NCBI RefSeq assembly: GCF_000013645.1
Contig: NC_007951.1
Location: forward strand, 3,286,001-3,350,000
Source of the DNA: Paraburkholderia xenovorans LB400
GTDB lineage: Bacteria > Pseudomonadota > Gammaproteobacteria > Burkholderiales > Burkholderiaceae
DNA length: 64,000 nt
Reading direction: 5' to 3'
Positions 18,002 through 31,617 of the stretch are shown here, piece by piece. Made by a program: the position numbers and the translations under genes. Under the pieces are notes generated by a model that had not been told where the DNA came from, made no database searches, and saw only the letters and a program-made list of their open reading frames with translations. How positions within the stretch are numbered: position 1 is the stretch's first letter; the number at the start of each line of letters is the position of its first letter.

Positions 18002-18633
18002 TATTCGATCAGGCCGTTCTTGATCGCGTAATAAGTCAGATCGGCATTATTCGCCAACCGCATTTTCTCCAGCACACGGGCCCGATAGGTACTGACCGTC
18101 TTCACGGACAAATGCAGTTCCTCCGCAATCTCCGTGGGAATCTGCCCCGCCGCGAGCTTGCAGAAGATCTGGAACTCGCGCTCGGAGAGCGCTTCATGCG
18201 GCCGCCCGACAGCCGGTTTGTCGAGGTTGTCGGCGAGCGTATCGGCGACCGCCTCGGAGAGATAACGGTGCCCGCGCGCTACCGCGCGAATTGCCCGCAC
18301 GATCTCGTCGGGCTCGCAATCCTTGTTCAGATAACCGTTGGCACCCGCGCGCAGCAGGTTGATCGCGTACTGGCTCTCCGGGTAGCCCGATAAAATCAGC
18401 ACGCCCTGCTCCGGGCGCACCTGCTTGATCACGCGCAAGGTGTCGATGCCGTTCTTGTCCGGCATCGCGATGTCGAGCAGCACCACGTCGAACGCCTGCT
18501 CGCGCACGAGGCTGATGGTTTCGTCGCCGGTGGCCGCTTCAGCCGCGACGCACATATCCGGCTCGTCAGCGACGAACTGCCTGAAGCCACCTCGGACGAT
18601 CGCATGGTCGTCAGCTATCAACACTCGAATCAT
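18001..18633 (-). CDS. LuxR/NarL-family response regulator
   Basis: This 210-residue DNA-binding response regulator has a receiver domain (MIRVLIADDHAIVRGG; phospho-aspartate in VVLLDIAMPDKNG; lysine in GYLNKD) and a C-terminal LuxR helix-turn-helix (LSEREFQIFCKLAAGQIPTE ... LSVKTVSTYRARVLEKM). The start at MIRVLIADDH is chosen because receiver domains begin there; an open extension of 32 codons upstream lacks resemblance. It forms a two-gene unit with the single-domain receiver. The NarX-type kinase at 20116 on the other strand is the obvious candidate partner. Confidence 0.93.
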   Translation of the reverse strand: MIRVLIADDHAIVRGGFRQFVADEPDMCVAAEAATGDETISLVREQAFDVVLLDIAMPDKNGIDTLRVIKQVRPEQGVLILSGYPESQYAINLLRAGANGYLNKDCEPDEIVRAIRAVARGHRYLSEAVADTLADNLDKPAVGRPHEALSEREFQIFCKLAAGQIPTEIAEELHLSVKTVSTYRARVLEKMRLANNADLTYYAIKNGLIE

Positions 18634-18781
18634 CGGTTTGGGTGTCCGTGCAATGGAGTCGCTCCAAAGCAGACATTGTAATGACCTCCGGTCTGGCTTC
18701 TGCCGGAATCGCAAAACCCGGCGGCGCATGGCGGCGCGGGAAACCCGCCCGATCCACCCGCGCCCGTTGCGCCGCCCCCGC

Positions 18782-19354
18782 TTACTCGCGGCCTTCGAGC
18801 AGATCCGCCATGTCGTCTGCGTGCTCTTCTTCGACTGCCAGAATGTCTTCGAACATACGGCGGGTCGTCACGTCCTTATCGCCGAGATAGCGGATGATCT
18901 CGCGATACGTGTCGATCGCAATGCGCTCGGCGATCAGGTTCTCCTTGATCATGTCCGTGAGGTTGCTGCCCTCCTTGTATTCCGAATGCGAACGCGTTTT
19001 CAAACCGTCCGGCGCGAAATCCGGCTCGCCGCCCAGTTGCACGATGCGCTCGGCAATGCTGTCGGCATGTTCCTGCTCTTCCGCTGCATGTTCGGCGAAC
19101 TCCGCGGCCACCGCCTCGGAGTTGATGCCCTTGGCCATGAAGTGATGCCGCTTGTAACGCAGCACACAGACGATTTCGGTGGCGAGTGCGTCGTTGCACA
19201 GCTTCAGCACCGTCTCGCGATCCGCGCCGTAGCTTTGCGTGACCGAGCCGTCCGACATGTGCTTGCGCGCGTCTTCGCGGATCTTTTTCAGGTCTATCAC
19301 GAACGGATCACTGGATTGAGTGGCCGCGCCCTGGGCGCCAGGTAGCTTCGACAT
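18782..19354 (-). CDS. Ferritin-like/bacterioferritin-type protein
   Basis: This 190-residue four-helix protein has di-iron ligand patterns: ALATEIVCVLRYKRHHF in the first helix pair, FAEHAAEEQEHADSIAERI, then LIAERIAIDTYREIIRYLG and ILAVEEEHADDMADLL. These E...ExxH motifs are typical of bacterioferritin-like and DPS-like proteins, which store iron or detoxify peroxide. An excellent ribosome site (AAAGGAGAA) precedes the ATG. The neighbouring DUF1328 peptides and regulators fit a stress-response cluster. Confidence 0.87.
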   Translation of the reverse strand: MSKLPGAQGAATQSSDPFVIDLKKIREDARKHMSDGSVTQSYGADRETVLKLCNDALATEIVCVLRYKRHHFMAKGINSEAVAAEFAEHAAEEQEHADSIAERIVQLGGEPDFAPDGLKTRSHSEYKEGSNLTDMIKENLIAERIAIDTYREIIRYLGDKDVTTRRMFEDILAVEEEHADDMADLLEGRE

Positions 19355-19458
19355 TGAATTTCTCCTTTATCCGGTATGGGGGAATTGCGCATCACGCACG
19401 AATCGCGCCTGATGCGCCGGCGCAAGGAATACAAGGAATGGCTGCTGGCAATGCCCGT

Positions 19459-19620
19459 CTACGTTCGGAATACGCCGAGCAGCAGCGTGACCACGAACAC
19501 GACGAGGAAAATGTAGAACAGGATCTTTGCAATTTCGGCTGCTCCTGCCGCGATTCCGGTAAAACCGAACACGGCGGCAATGATCGCGATCACGAAAAAG
19601 ACAATGGCATAGTGAAGCAT
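19459..19620 (-). CDS. DUF1328 small membrane protein (first copy)
   Basis: This 53-residue protein starts [20 protein letters not shown] and has two membrane segments joined by the family loop [15 protein letters not shown]. It ends [11 protein letters not shown] strong ribosome site (AGGAAGGAGA) lies upstream. DUF1328 (YtjA-like) peptides are inner-membrane proteins of unknown role, often stress-induced. A second family member follows upstream on the same strand at 19730-19906. Confidence 0.85.
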   Translation of the reverse strand: MLHYAIVFFVIAIIAAVFGFTGIAAGAAEIAKILFYIFLVVFVVTLLLGVFRT

Positions 19621-19729
19621 GGCGACTCTCCTTCCTGTTGGTATCTGTGTGGCAGCGGCACAGGCCGTTGACCGGTGAACCGTCCGCCGCGCTCAAAAGC
19701 ATGGTTTGCGAAGGCTTCGTTGAGCAGCG

Positions 19730-19906
19730 CTAATCGACGATCTTTTTCGTCACCACGAAGCCCAGCACGAGGAACACCACGCACAGAATCACGAATACGA
19801 TAAACAGGAACTTGGCAATCGCGGCCGCGCCTGCCGCTACGCCGGTAAAGCCAAGAACCCCGGCGATCACCGCGACGACGGCGAAGAACAACGCCCATTT
19901 CAGCAT
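19730..19906 (-). CDS. DUF1328 small membrane protein (second copy)
   Basis: This 58-residue protein starts [20 protein letters not shown], carries the family loop [15 protein letters not shown] and a second hydrophobic segment, and ends in a basic tail VVTKKIVD. The ribosome site is GGGAGGAAG. It is a paralogue of the gene at 19459, with the same length, topology and central motif, so the pair looks like a local duplication that has since diverged. Confidence 0.85.
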   Translation of the reverse strand: MLKWALFFAVVAVIAGVLGFTGVAAGAAAIAKFLFIVFVILCVVFLVLGFVVTKKIVD

Positions 19907-20115
19907 GATGGCTTCCTCCCGAAACATTGATTGAACGATCAGGTCCATCCTAACGATCAGTGACGCCGGGCGCATTCCGACGCACGCCGGTTTTCGTGTG
20001 AGAATCCGCTGACATTGGATTACGGCCGCGTTACGGCGTGCTGCATTGCAGGAGCGGTCGCGCGGGCGCCGCAAGCGGCGGACGTTACACTGATGCCCCA
20101 TCAGAGGAGCCGAAT

Positions 20116-21585
20116 GTGCCAAATGTGCAGAACGTGTCGAACCCGGTCGATGCTGGAACCGCTGCCCGGTTGAGCGACTGGATGCGCAACCGCAGCTGGG
20201 CGATCGCCATGACGGTGGCGATCGTCATTACCGTGGGCGGCCTCGTGATTCTCGAAACCGCGCGCGAGCGCATTGCCGCCGAGTACGAGACCGCGCTCGA
20301 AGCACGCGACGTCACCGTACAGCTGAGCACGCTCGCGAGCCAGCTATCGCATCTGAGCGCGCAGCAAAGCGATTTTCTTCTGACAAGACAGGACGCCTCC
20401 GCGCGCGAATTCTGCGCTACCGCTGTGCGCATCCGTCAGAGCGAGCAGCAGTTGAACCGCTTCTACCGCAGCGGCAAGGCGGACAGCGCCGAACTCGCGA
20501 GCTTCACGCAGATTCTCGCGCTGATCGAGGCGCGTATCGGCGCGGGCGCGTCCGCGCTGCAGCGCGCGGCGCCGCATCCGCTCGACCTGGCCGCGTGCGG
20601 CGGCGCGAGCGAGGCCAATCCGGCCGACGCATCTCTCGTGGACAGCACGCTCACGCTGCTGCGCGACAACGAGGAGCGCCGCGCGCAACACGCGCTCGCC
20701 GCGAGCCGCGGCGATCAGCGCATTTCCACACTATGCGCAGCCGGTCTGTCGGCGCTGAATATCGTGCTGTTCATCCTGCTGTTTCGCAATCTCGGCATTC
20801 AGATCGATCGTCAGGCGCGCGTGCAGCGTCAATTGATCACACAACAGGAAGGACTCGACCAGCTCGTCAATGAACGCACCCGTCAGCTGGAGGCGCTCGG
20901 CTGGCACCTGCAGGCCGTCAGCGAAAACGAAAAAACCCAGCTCGCGCGCGAACTGCACGACGAGCTCGGCGCGATTCTGACCGCGAGCAAGATGGACGTG
21001 GCATGGGCCAACCGCAAGCTGAAGGACAGCGAGCCGGACATCTCGGAGAAACTCAGGCGGGCGCTCGCGAATCTCGACCAGGGCATCGCGCTCAAGCGGC
21101 GCATCATCGAAGACATGCGGCCCACCGTGCTGGCGAACTTCGGGCTCGTCACCGCGTTGCGCACGCTCGCCGACGAAGCCGCGCAGCGCAACAACTGGAC
21201 GCTCGACCTGCACCTGCCCGCCGACGACATCCAGCTCGACGAGCAGACCGAAATCGCACTGTTCCGCGTCGCGCAGGAGTCGCTCACCAATGCGGCCAAA
21301 TACGCGCGCGCGTCGAAGGTCTCGATCGCCTTGCAGGTCGGCGACGGCCAGGTGGCCCTGCATATCGCCGACAACGGCGTCGGCATCATGCCGGCCGATC
21401 TGAAGCGCACCCACACTCACGGGCTGCTCGGCATGCGCCAGCGCGTCGCGGCGCACGGCGGGCGCTTCGAGATCCGGCGCGGCGTGCCCAACGGCACCGA
21501 CATCCACGTGGAGATGCCGAGCGTCAGCACCGCGACGCCTTCGGTCGATCTGCCGCCGGCCACGCCCACGCGAACGCCCGTCTAG
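20116..21585 (+). CDS. Sensor histidine kinase, NarX/UhpB type (HisKA_3)
   Basis: This is a 489-residue membrane sensor kinase. There is a first membrane segment at about residues 25-45 ([18 protein letters not shown]), a periplasmic helical sensor region to about 220, and a second membrane segment ([14 protein letters not shown]). A dimerisation/phospho-acceptor box [19 protein letters not shown] and a HATPase domain follow ([25 protein letters not shown]). The GTG at 20116 with AGGAG upstream is chosen; a GTG at 20038 would add 26 residues. NarL/LuxR-type regulators are the usual partners, and one lies 1.5 kb away at 18001-18633. Confidence 0.9.
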   Translation: MPNVQNVSNPVDAGTAARLSDWMRNRSWAIAMTVAIVITVGGLVILETARERIAAEYETALEARDVTVQLSTLASQLSHLSAQQSDFLLTRQDASAREFCATAVRIRQSEQQLNRFYRSGKADSAELASFTQILALIEARIGAGASALQRAAPHPLDLAACGGASEANPADASLVDSTLTLLRDNEERRAQHALAASRGDQRISTLCAAGLSALNIVLFILLFRNLGIQIDRQARVQRQLITQQEGLDQLVNERTRQLEALGWHLQAVSENEKTQLARELHDELGAILTASKMDVAWANRKLKDSEPDISEKLRRALANLDQGIALKRRIIEDMRPTVLANFGLVTALRTLADEAAQRNNWTLDLHLPADDIQLDEQTEIALFRVAQESLTNAAKYARASKVSIALQVGDGQVALHIADNGVGIMPADLKRTHTHGLLGMRQRVAAHGGRFEIRRGVPNGTDIHVEMPSVSTATPSVDLPPATPTRTPV

Positions 21586-21820
21586 CAAAGGCTCACGCAG
21601 CGCGCCGGGGAGGCTTGTAGGAGTGCGCCGACGCAAACACCGGAGCACGCCTACATGAAAATCGCAGCGCAGCCGACAGCGCCGGCTTCGCCCTTTTTTT
21701 ACCATGCAATCAGACCGGATCGACTGGCGTAAGCCCCGGTCGGACGACAGCTAGCTCAGCTAGCACGTGCCGTACAACATGGGCACGTCAACCGATGCAT
21801 TCTCGACAAGGAGAACTTTC

Positions 21821-21955
21821 ATGAATCGACTGATCGCTTTGCTTCTCATTGCAGGGACAGCTGCGCTCGCCGGTTGCAACACGATGGCGGGGGCCGGGCA
21901 GGATATTTCGAAGGGTGGCAACGCTATCACCAACTCGGCCGATCAGGCCAAGTGA
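21821..21955 (+). CDS. Entericidin A/B-family lipoprotein
   Basis: This 44-residue lipoprotein starts MNRLIALLLIAGTAALAGCN, with a lipobox LAGC at residues 15-18 or so. The rest, TMAGAGQDISKGGNAITNSA, carries the entericidin core. AAGGAG lies eight bases upstream. Entericidins are small envelope lipoproteins linked to stress and programmed lysis. A strong terminator follows 60 bases downstream. Confidence 0.88.
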   Translation: MNRLIALLLIAGTAALAGCNTMAGAGQDISKGGNAITNSADQAK

Positions 21956-22016
21956 ACGGCTCATAAGAAGCACACGGCCGGCGCTTTGCAGCGCCTGGCA
22001 TGAGGGATAGGGAGAG

Positions 22017-22050
22017 CCCGCCGCGGGGAAGAACCGCGGCGGGTTTTTTT
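22017..22050 (+). terminator. Rho-independent terminator after entericidin gene
   Basis: A perfect 10-base stem, CCCGCCGCGG paired with CCGCGGCGGG, has a seven-base loop and is followed by seven T residues. Confidence 0.92.
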
Positions 22051-22053
22051 GCG

Positions 22054-22108
22054 GCTGGACGGTGGTACGCGTCGTACTTCGCTGGACGGGTGGTACGCGT
22101 CGTACTTC
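22054..22108. repeat. Two-copy tandem duplication, 27-28 base unit
   Basis: Two adjacent copies of GCTGGACGG(G)TGGTACGCGT followed by CGTACTTC lie immediately after the terminator; the second has one extra G. The rest of the 366-base gap to the DUF4397 gene holds only the two terminators. Confidence 0.85.
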
Positions 22109-22200
22109 ATGAACGCCTCATGACACGCGTACTTATACGTCACGCGCGCTTCATGCTCGCATCGGTCCCCGCTGTCGCTGCCGCGCGTGATCGACGCCGC

Positions 22201-22234
22201 AAACAAAACGGCGGTCCACTCGCGTGGACCGCCG
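22201..22234 (-). terminator. Rho-independent terminator after the DUF4397 gene
   Basis: Read leftward, CGGCGGTCCAC pairs with GTGGACCGCCG around a four-base loop (22209-22234) and is followed by TTTTGTTT. It ends the leftward transcript of the lipoprotein gene at 22323. Confidence 0.9.
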
Positions 22235-22322
22235 CTCCGTCCTCCCCAGGACTTGTCGTTCTTGCCTGCGCCTGCCTCGTTCGGGCTTCGATACAGGCGG
22301 ATTGCAGACGTTTGCAGCGTGC

Positions 22323-23117
22323 TTATTGGCCCGTCAGCGTGTTCGTCAATTCGACGCTCGGCGTCTGCGTATTGCCGTTCTGTGCCACCAGCAAATGAAT
22401 CTGGCCCGGCACGAGCTGGCTCAGCGCACCGGCGATCGGCACCGACGTCACCAGCCAGTCGGCATTGTTCGACAGCGTGAACGCCGTCGACTGGAAGATC
22501 GGCGTCTTGCTGCCGGCCGCGGTCGCGATCAGCACGTACGTGCCGCCGGACACATAGATCGAATCCTGGCCGCTCGCCGGCACCGCGTTCTTGAAGGCCA
22601 CACCGGCCATGGTCGGCGCGACGTTGGTAATGTCCGTGGAGGTGGACTGGACCAGATACAGGTCGAGATTGGTCGCGTTCGCCGACGCATTGAAGCCGCG
22701 CAAACGCGCGCTATTCGAGAGCAGGCCCTTGTCGAACGGATCGTCGATCAGGCCGATGTCCGGCGTGGCGAGACCCGGCAAGGCGAGCACAGTGTATTCG
22801 TGGCCCTTCGCGACATCCGGAAAGCTGCCGCTCGCGAGCGCGGTCGTCGTGCCGGTCGCCGAGTAAGCGACGGTGGTCGCACCCGTGTTGATATTGGTGA
22901 AGTTCGTCACGCCTTTATAGTTGATGTTCGTCTGTCCCGAAGGCGCAGTGCCGTTCACGAGAAAGTCGACTGCCGGGCCACTGGGAATGGCATGGATGAA
23001 ATGGATCTCCGGATTGGTCAGGCCGAGTTCCTTGCCCGCGTCGTCGGAACCGCCGCCGCACGCGCTCAGAGTGGATGCCACCGCCGCCATTGCCACCACG
23101 CTTCGGATCAGTTTCAT
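22323..23117 (-). CDS. DUF4397-domain lipoprotein
   Basis: This 264-residue exported lipoprotein begins MKLIRSVVAMAAVASTLSAC and continues GGGSDDAGK, a standard lipobox with a glycine linker. The body has the DUF4397 pattern of two beta-rich repeats (IHFIHAIPSGPAVDFLVNG; later LDLYLV ... AGVAFKNAVPAS ... GGTYVLIATAAGSKTP). AGGTG precedes the ATG; an in-frame GTG three codons upstream is possible. DUF4397 proteins are surface or periplasmic, of unknown function. Confidence 0.82.
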   Translation of the reverse strand: MKLIRSVVAMAAVASTLSACGGGSDDAGKELGLTNPEIHFIHAIPSGPAVDFLVNGTAPSGQTNINYKGVTNFTNINTGATTVAYSATGTTTALASGSFPDVAKGHEYTVLALPGLATPDIGLIDDPFDKGLLSNSARLRGFNASANATNLDLYLVQSTSTDITNVAPTMAGVAFKNAVPASGQDSIYVSGGTYVLIATAAGSKTPIFQSTAFTLSNNADWLVTSVPIAGALSQLVPGQIHLLVAQNGNTQTPSVELTNTLTGQ

Positions 23118-25523
<2,406 letters not shown>

Positions 25524-25619
25524 AGGCAGCGGTCCGCCGACCGGGTCAAGGCCATATTCAAGGCAAATTCAAGGCAAATTCATCGCCGAGCCAAAACCAA
25601 ACCAGCCCCCACGTGAACC

Positions 25620-26549
25620 TCAGGCGAGCCCCTTCTTCCGGTAGTCGAACCAGAAAGACAGCCCCACGCTCGCCAGAATCACAATAGTCGCGACCACCGT
25701 GGAGCGCGTTACCGGCTCGCCGAGCAGCAGCGCACCGAGCGCCACGGCCACCACCGGGTTCACGTACATGCAGCTGCTGGCAATGATCGGGCTGGTGTGC
25801 CGGATCAGAAAACCGTACGCGACATAGGCGGCCATCGTACCGATCAGCATCAGGTAGATGAACGCCAGCAGCGGCAGCCAATGCAGCTCGAGCATCCGTT
25901 CGCCCGAGACCCATGCGACCAGCGTGGACATCGCGCCGCCCAGACCGATTTGCAGCGACGTCGAAAGAAACAGGTCCGAAGGCAGCTTCAGCCGACCGGC
26001 CAGATGCGCGCCGCCCGCCCAGAAAAGCGCGCCGCACAGAATCGCCAGGCTGCCGCCCGCCGAGCCCGGCGCGCTGTCGCCGTGGCTGAGAATCGCAATG
26101 CCGGCCAGACCGAGGCCGACCGCGAACCACTCGCCCCGGCCGATCTTGCGCCCCGCCACCGCCGCGATCACGGTCGCGAACAGCGGCACGGTGGCGACCA
26201 TCACCGCCGCCGTGCCGGTGCCGACCGTGCGCATCCCATAGGCAAGCATGCCGCTCGACAGACCGACCAGCATGGTGCCGACCAGCCCGGCATTGCGGAT
26301 TTCGGCCGCGCCCGGCCAGACCGGGTTGCGCCGCGCCGCGAAAACGAAGAGCCCTACGCCGGCGAACAGATTGCGCAGCCCCGAGAGCAGCAGCGGCGGA
26401 AACGACCCCAGCGCGACGTGCACGGCAAGATAGGTCGACCCCCACACGAGATAGACGACGGCGAGCGCGAGCACGAGCTGGCCGTTGCGCGACTGCGGCA
26501 AACGGAGCGGGAAACCACGCGGAAAACGGCTTGGGGTTTGCAGCGACAT
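25620..26549 (-). CDS. EamA-family (DMT) transporter
   Basis: This 309-residue inner-membrane protein has two EamA repeats of five membrane segments. The first starts LVLALAVVYLVWGSTYLAVH and the second LAILCGALFWAGGAHLAGR. It ends in SVGLSFWFDYRKKGLA. The start MSLQTPSRF is chosen because the first helix follows about 25 residues later; the open frame upstream runs through a tandem repeat and is not coding. Substrates of this family range from amino acids to metabolites. Confidence 0.85.
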   Translation of the reverse strand: MSLQTPSRFPRGFPLRLPQSRNGQLVLALAVVYLVWGSTYLAVHVALGSFPPLLLSGLRNLFAGVGLFVFAARRNPVWPGAAEIRNAGLVGTMLVGLSSGMLAYGMRTVGTGTAAVMVATVPLFATVIAAVAGRKIGRGEWFAVGLGLAGIAILSHGDSAPGSAGGSLAILCGALFWAGGAHLAGRLKLPSDLFLSTSLQIGLGGAMSTLVAWVSGERMLELHWLPLLAFIYLMLIGTMAAYVAYGFLIRHTSPIIASSCMYVNPVVAVALGALLLGEPVTRSTVVATIVILASVGLSFWFDYRKKGLA

Positions 26550-27427
26550 GCGTTCAACCCGCCCATGCCGCTCGAGGTGCTGCGCCCCCGCTGAAGACCC
26601 TGAGGCGGGACGGCGGACACCGCATCGGCGATACGGTCTGACGGGCGAGGCTGACGGACATGTTGGTGGAACGGAAGGACGATAGATGGCCAAGGGAGCC
26701 ACAACGCCGCGGCGGCCGAAACGGAGCGGGCCACGGCGAACACGCGCCGAATGGTCGGCGCGCATCGCATTATGCAGTAAGCGCCCACCGCGTCGCTTGA
26801 AAGAATCGTAACTATTTGGCTTACTGCAACAAAGTTGGCCTTGGGGTAGATCGCCGGCCGGGCTGTTCATGATTCGGCATCCGTAATGTTCGGGCGGATG
26901 GGTTCGGGCGGATGGGTTCGGGCGGATGGGTTCGGGCGGATGGGTTCGGGCGGATGGGTTCGGGCGGATGGCGGCCGGCTTGAACACGGGGCACGGGGCA
27001 TGCAATTTCTCCGGCGGTTGGCATCGCGTGGCAAACGGGCGGTGCCTGCCGCTGCGACACTGGCGCGTCCGCCCTGTGCAAAAGTCGGACAGCAGCGACC
27101 CCGTGCTAACATTCACCTTTCGATCGCGCCCGTACGACTGCATTGCGGCGCCCGCCTCATCCCCTTTCGCTATCCACCGGCTATCTCGATGCGCCTTCCG
27201 ACTTCCCGTGCCTTCTCCCGCTTGCGCCCGCCCCGCGCAACCGGTTGCGCGCGCGTGGAGTTCATGCCGCGCCGTACTGGCGAGCCGTCCCGAACGCTCC
27301 CGCTCCACGCCGCCCGGCGCCCGATCTAACGCTGCCCGCTCCATTGCCTGGGCCGCGTTGTCGGGCTCCGGGCCGATCTCATCCGCACGCTGTTCCCCTA
27401 CATGCAGATCGAATTGGAGTACCCATC
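26550..27427. other. Gene-free region with tandem repeat, upstream of rnk
   Basis: This long stretch separates the leftward EamA gene from the rightward rnk. Open frames exist on both strands because of the base composition, but none has a ribosome site or family resemblance. It contains the 14-base tandem array at 26886-26969 and should hold both promoters. Confidence 0.5.
26886..26969. repeat. 14-base tandem repeat, six units
   Basis: There are six back-to-back units of GGGTTCGGGCGGAT: five exact, and the first (ATGTTCGGGCGGAT) with two changes. The unit is not a multiple of three and does not fall inside a convincing gene. Confidence 0.95.
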
Positions 27428-27838
27428 GTGAAAAAGACGAAAACCTGTTACCTGACCGAGCTCGACGTCGCCCGTCTCGAGAAGCACGCGGCCGCGCCGG
27501 GAGCCGACGCGCGTTTGCAGGACATGCTCGACGACGTCCTGGAGCGCGCCGTGATCGTCGATTCGCACGAGATCCCGGCCAATGTCGTCACGATGAATTC
27601 GCAAGCCACGCTCGTCGACGAAACCAGCGGCGAGCACATGACCTGGACGGTGGTCTATCCGCCCAACGCGGACTTCGCGCACGGTCGCCTGAACGTGTTC
27701 TCGCCGGCCGGCCTCGCCTTGCTCGGCGCGAAGCGCGGCGAGCGCATCCGCTTCACGCCGCCGAGCGGCACGGAGAAAGTGCTGAAGCTGGAAAAAATCC
27801 TGTTTCAACCCGAAGCCGCCGACGATTTCACGCTGTAA
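27428..27838 (+). CDS. rnk: Nucleoside diphosphate kinase regulator Rnk (GreA/GreB C-terminal family)
   Basis: This 136-residue protein is related to the C-terminal half of the transcript-cleavage factors and binds RNA polymerase. It has an N-terminal coiled region (residues 1-45, YLTELDVARLEKHAAAPGAD) and the FKBP-like domain with VTMNSQATLVDETSGEHMTW and TVVYPPNADFAHGRLNVFSP, then GLALLGAKRGERIRF. The start is GTG with TTGGAG eight bases upstream (KKTKTCYLTELD). Rnk proteins influence nucleotide pools and alginate or stress responses in other bacteria. Confidence 0.9.
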   Translation: MKKTKTCYLTELDVARLEKHAAAPGADARLQDMLDDVLERAVIVDSHEIPANVVTMNSQATLVDETSGEHMTWTVVYPPNADFAHGRLNVFSPAGLALLGAKRGERIRFTPPSGTEKVLKLEKILFQPEAADDFTL

Positions 27839-27857
27839 GCACAGCGCCACGCCGTAG

Positions 27858-30134
<2,277 letters not shown>

Positions 30135-30216
30135 GGTTCGGACGCGGATGGAGCGTTAGCGCTGCGCGGTTCCATCCGCCATCCGGTCCGCCACACCTCT
30201 GCATTGCAGTATCGAA

Positions 30217-30238
30217 GCCCGCCACCGGCGGGCTTTTG
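30217..30238 (+). terminator. Terminator after thiC
   Basis: GCCCGCC pairs with GGCGGGC around a three-base loop, followed by TTTT then GCGTTT. A second, tail-less stem (GCGGATGGA with TCCATCCGC) lies nearer the thiC stop. Confidence 0.8.
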
Positions 30239-30401
30239 CGTTTCCAGCGGCCGGGCACACCGCGTGCTACAGGAAGGGAAACATTTGATTACGAAACCGT
30301 CAGTTCGTTGACAGGTGCACACATCCGGATACGGGCTGCGGCGATAACATCAAATGGAAGAAGGGTGACTACTTCCAATCACAACTACCGGAGTCAGCAT
30401 C

Positions 30402-30614
30402 ATGAAATCGATTCGTCAAATCAGTACGCTCGCGGCCATCGTCGCAGTGGCGGTCAGTCTTTCCGCGTGTGAAGGCATGAGCCGGCAAGGCCGCGATACG
30501 GCCATCGGCGCGGGCCTGGGCGGTGCGGCGGGCGCGGCGGTCGGCGGCAATGCGCTGTCGACGATCGGCGGCGCGGCGGCGGGCGGCGTCATCGGGCATG
30601 AGGTGGGCAAATGA
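30402..30614 (+). CDS. Glycine-zipper lipoprotein, OsmB-like
   Basis: This 70-residue protein begins MKSIRQISTLAAIVAVAVSL and continues SACEG, giving a lipobox ending at Cys23. It continues with a glycine-zipper segment (AIGAGLGGAAGAAVGG ... GGAAAGGVIGHEVGK) that probably packs against or into the outer membrane. CCGGAG precedes the ATG. Similar small lipoproteins are osmotically induced; a specific function is not known. Confidence 0.8.
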   Translation: MKSIRQISTLAAIVAVAVSLSACEGMSRQGRDTAIGAGLGGAAGAAVGGNALSTIGGAAAGGVIGHEVGK

Positions 30615-30768
30615 GGTGGGCCAGCAAGCGGACGCCGGCATCTCGCGAGCGACTCTGCAACGAGGTGAAATAAGCCGTTACGGATTTGCAATCCGGCTGG
30701 CGTCGCGGCAGCGTAAGCTGGTGCCGTGACGCCCCAACGGCGGCGTTCGATTCAACCAGGAGCGCCTC

Positions 30769-31293
30769 ATGAAGTCCCGCCTCATCAATAAGGTGTGTGC
30801 GATCGGCCAGCAGTTGCCGGGGTCCTTTTCCGGTGGTTCCTTTACCCGTCTTTCGCGTCTTTCGCGTCTTTCACACACGGGCCTTGCGCTTGGCGGCGTG
30901 GTGTGCGCTCTCACGCTCTCCGGCTGCTATTACCCGTACGGCTACTATCCGGCGGGCTACTACCCGCCGTACTACGCGACGGTGCCGGCCACCGCCACGC
31001 AGCAACAGGTGCCCGTGGGGCAAGTCGACTCATCCGCAGATCAACAGCAACAGCAGCAACAGGCGCAAGCTCAAGCGGCCCAGCAAAGCCCGCCGCCCGC
31101 GTACGCTGTCGCGCCGCCGCCGGTTTATGTCGCGCCGGCTTATCCCGTCTACTATCCGCCGCCGGTCTACCCGGCCTATTATGGCTATCCGGGCTGGTAT
31201 GCACCGTCGGTCTCGATCGGCTTCGGGTTCGGTGGATACTGGGGCGGTCATGGTGGCGGCTGGGGCGGTCACGGTCACGGGCATGGGCATTGA
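30769..31293 (+). CDS. Tyr/Pro-rich lipoprotein with glycine-histidine-rich tail
   Basis: This 174-residue exported protein has an unusually long N-terminal region containing SRLSRLS repeats before the lipobox LTLSGC near residue 51. It then has YYPYGYYPAGYYPPYYAT, a glutamine run (QQQQQQQ), Pro/Tyr-rich repeats and a C-terminal GGYWGGHGGGWGGHGHGHGH tail. GGAG lies nearby upstream. The His/Gly tail suggests metal binding at the cell surface, but no enzyme domain is visible. Confidence 0.72.
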   Translation: MKSRLINKVCAIGQQLPGSFSGGSFTRLSRLSRLSHTGLALGGVVCALTLSGCYYPYGYYPAGYYPPYYATVPATATQQQVPVGQVDSSADQQQQQQQAQAQAAQQSPPPAYAVAPPPVYVAPAYPVYYPPPVYPAYYGYPGWYAPSVSIGFGFGGYWGGHGGGWGGHGHGHGH

Positions 31294-31617
31294 AAGCCGC
31301 CTTACGATTCCCCCTCGTTTGATGTTTCGGCCGATGCGCCTCCCGCACGGACTCGCGCATTGGTCGCCGTCTTGTGCGCCGTGCGGCCACGCGTGGGCGC
31401 AAGACGCGCTCCCAGCTCCACACCGCTTCGCCCGTAGTTTCCCTTCTTGACGCAGCCGGGCGGCGCTCTATGCTTCGGTAAGCCGCACGCAGTACCCGCT
31501 TAATAAGGCGCCCAGGCCGTTCCGCACGTGCCGCCGGCGCCCATCCGTCATGCCAGAGCGACGCGCCCCTTCATGCGCAGTGGCGCGTCGAGTTCGAACA
31601 ACAACGAAGGAGACGTG

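Noticed and set aside
26886..26969. Tandem array considered as a CRISPR
   Set aside because: Units are 14 bases long and contiguous, without unique spacers; no cas genes are in the window.
25620..27344. Extension of the EamA transporter to 574 residues
   Set aside because: The extension runs through the 14-base tandem array and has repetitive proline/arginine-rich composition; the membrane domain begins at MSLQTPSRF.
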